From Pseudomonadota bacterium (GTDB lineage: Bacteria > Pseudomonadota > Gammaproteobacteria > Burkholderiales > Burkholderiaceae_D), in the NCBI GenBank assembly GCA_023392035.1, contig JAEVZY010000384.1, forward strand, positions 1-13,519: DNA of 13,519 bases. The letters run 5' to 3'. A model generated the notes under the pieces. It was not told the origin of the DNA. It did not search any database and saw only the letters and a program-made list of their open reading frames with translations. A program made the translations under genes and the position numbers. Within the stretch, counting starts at the first letter, position 1. Each line of letters starts with the position of its first letter. Shown here in pieces: positions 12,029 to 13,519 of the stretch.

Positions 12029-13240
12029 TCAGCTGGAAGAAGCGCTGCGATGATGCAAGCCATGCTTTTCCCTGGGCGAATAAAGATAGACCACCCAGGC
12101 TATCAGCAGCATCAGCGCGAAGCCGCTGAACAAGCGCTCGTAGATCAGGGCGGGCGCGAGCGACGCCAACTCGGCGGCCCTGACATAGCGCCCCGAGACC
12201 CATTGCGCGAGTCCGGCCCCGACAAAGAAAACCAGGTTCACCAGGGTCACGCCCTGGCCCAGCAGATGGATAGGCATGAAGGAGCGGGCGTGCGTGAGTA
12301 CGATCGGGAAGCTGGCACCGAGGCAGGCCACCAACAGCAGCAGGACGATCGCCAGCGCGCTCGAGCGCTCGCCGAGAAGACCGAGAACCAGCCAGCCGAT
12401 GACGGTGGCGCCGACGCCGGCCAGCACCGTGTGCTTGGCGTCGCCAATCAGGCGATTCAGCGGCGCATACAACAGGCCGCCGGCGGCAATGGCAAAGCCC
12501 ATGGCGGTGGCGCTGATGCCCACCGCCTCGGGGCCGAAGTGATGGACCTTTCCAAGGTAGGGCGCGATCCACAGTCCACGGGTGGCGGCAATCACCGCGT
12601 AAGTCGTCAGCGCCACCGGCATCAGCGGCCACAGTGCGCGCAGCGCGATGACTTGCCGCACGCCGGCCAGTACCGAATGCGATCCGCCGGGCGGCGCGAT
12701 GCGCGGCGGATTGCGGATCACAGCCGCCACGCACAGCAGGCTGGCCGCAGTAACGCCGCCCATGGCCAGCATGGTCGGCCGCCAGCCGAAGGCGGCCACC
12801 GCCAGCGTCAAGGGCGTGCCGCTCAAAGGATCGCCCAGCGTACCCAGCCCGAACAAGAGCGAGCTCATGGTGGCAAAGCGCGCCGGCGCATAGCTGCGGC
12901 CGATCAGGTAGAAGCCCGTCATCAGCACCGGAGAAAAGCCGGCGCCCAGCAAGGCCATCGCCAGCAGGCCCTGCCAGTAGTGATTGGTGAAGCCAAGCAG
13001 GATGCTGCCCGCCACCGCCGCGCACAGGCCCAGGATCAGGGCGCGGCGCGGCCCGATGCGGTCCAGTGCCAGGCCCACCGGAAACTGTGTGAGCGCGAAG
13101 GCCAGCAGGAAGGCGGCTTGCAGGCTGGCCAGCTGGGCCGGGTCCAGGCCCAGGTCGCGCGTGAGATCGCCGGCGACAACCGCGAGGAAGGCGCGATAGA
13201 AATTGCTGAGCAGGTAGGGGAACAGGAGGCTTAGGAACAA
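12029..13240 (-). CDS. Major facilitator superfamily transporter
   Basis: A 403-aa inner-membrane transporter with about 12 hydrophobic helices. The MFS motif A region is visible after the second helix (VGLALDRIGPRRALILG, about 55-71), followed by a typical MLAMGGVTAASLL helix and a central hydrophilic loop (about 175-195, RNPPRIAPPGGSHS). The C-terminus is short and cytoplasmic. Substrate unknown. The start is a problem: the only usual initiation codon near the N-terminus is TTG at 13240, with no ribosome-binding site. The frame stays open ten codons further (CLHQYTI, plausible as coding) to a TGA at 13273-13271 without ATG, GTG, TTG or CTG. It may start at this TTG or another rare codon, or the 5' end may be damaged. 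It is divergent from the deaminase gene, with 142 nt between. Confidence 0.85.
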   Translation of the reverse strand: MFLSLLFPYLLSNFYRAFLAVVAGDLTRDLGLDPAQLASLQAAFLLAFALTQFPVGLALDRIGPRRALILGLCAAVAGSILLGFTNHYWQGLLAMALLGAGFSPVLMTGFYLIGRSYAPARFATMSSLLFGLGTLGDPLSGTPLTLAVAAFGWRPTMLAMGGVTAASLLCVAAVIRNPPRIAPPGGSHSVLAGVRQVIALRALWPLMPVALTTYAVIAATRGLWIAPYLGKVHHFGPEAVGISATAMGFAIAAGGLLYAPLNRLIGDAKHTVLAGVGATVIGWLVLGLLGERSSALAIVLLLLVACLGASFPIVLTHARSFMPIHLLGQGVTLVNLVFFVGAGLAQWVSGRYVRAAELASLAPALIYERLFSGFALMLLIAWVVYLYSPREKHGLHHRSASSS

Positions 13241-13382
13241 GATGGTGTACTGGTGAAGGCAGGCGGCGCGTCAGTCTACCCGACCTGCATTTCCCTTGCC
13301 GGGCCGATCGCGTGCTTGAAGAATGCAGGACAATGGAGCCTGGATTTTCTGCGAAGATCAGAACCACTGTCTGGAGGCCATC

Positions 13383-13519
13383 ATGGCGAACGAATTGGAA
13401 ATGCGGCATCTGCGCCGCTGTGTGGAATTGGCGACCGAGGCGCTGGAAGCGGGCGATGAGCCCTTCGGCTCGGTGCTGGTCGGCGCCGATGGCGCCGTGC
13501 TGTTCGAGGGCCGCCATCG
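13383..13519 (+). CDS. Nucleoside/cytidine deaminase family protein (partial, 5' end)
   Basis: The first 45 codons of a gene running off the window. GGAGG (13373-13377) lies 5 nt before the ATG, a strong start. The fragment has the opening helix and first strand of the cytidine/deoxycytidylate deaminase fold: HLRRCVELATEALEAGDEPFGSVLVG, where the Gly-x-x-PFG-x-VLV pattern is typical of guanine, cytosine and tRNA-adenosine type deaminases. The zinc motifs (HAE and PCxxC) would come later and are not seen, so activity and exact substrate cannot be judged. It is divergent from the MFS transporter; joint regulation or transport of a nucleobase is a possibility only. Confidence 0.75.
   Translation, partial: MANELEMRHLRRCVELATEALEAGDEPFGSVLVGADGAVLFEGRH

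Noticed and set aside
11868..13517. 549-codon minus frame and 394-codon plus frame over the MFS gene
   Set aside because: Both are Arg/Gly/His-rich with no recognisable family. The MFS frame has membrane helices and motif A.

Overview
The window is GC-rich with tightly packed genes. The families present (an orphan Bug/TctC binding protein, a TauD/TfdA dioxygenase, a standalone PAS protein, a bifunctional GGDEF/EAL protein) fit a metabolically versatile betaproteobacterium, probably Burkholderiales. The genus cannot be read from the sequence. I see no rRNA, tRNA, CRISPR array, transposase or phage gene.

Region A (1-5809, minus strand) is a signalling cluster. In transcription order it holds a membrane GGDEF/EAL c-di-GMP enzyme (GTG start at 5809), a PhnD-like periplasmic binding protein 11 nt later, a strong terminator-like hairpin, a membrane kinase that joins a chemoreceptor-like input half to a CheA-like HPt/ATPase half, and the first 49 codons of another membrane-anchored protein cut by the window edge.

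Region B (5925-10076) is a regulator plus catabolic operon. A MarR-type gene (minus) faces a plus-strand run of a Bug/TctC periplasmic binding protein, a TauD-family Fe(II)/2-oxoglutarate dioxygenase and a formylglycine-type sulfatase, with gaps of 13 and 19 nt. The divergent region has a 20-bp palindrome, a promoter-like pair, four tandem 14-bp repeats and a possible 10-codon leader ORF that ends on the tctC-like start codon. My reading is MarR-controlled capture and desulfurisation (or related ester/sulfonate cleavage) of an unknown organic anion.

Region C (10077-10810) holds a well-spaced sigma-54 -24/-12 element ahead of a 149-aa single PAS-domain protein. That protein keeps a histidine where the heme-binding PAS of DosP has its proximal ligand. 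Hairpins follow, between it and a convergent gene.

Region D (10808-13519) holds a half-size YdcZ/DUF606 DMT transporter with a terminator-like hairpin pressed against its ribosome-binding site, a small exported protein with a collagen-like Gly-X-Y tail, an MFS transporter lacking a normal start codon, and, divergent from it, the 5' end of a nucleoside-deaminase gene. All stretches without a gene are shorter than 300 nt.
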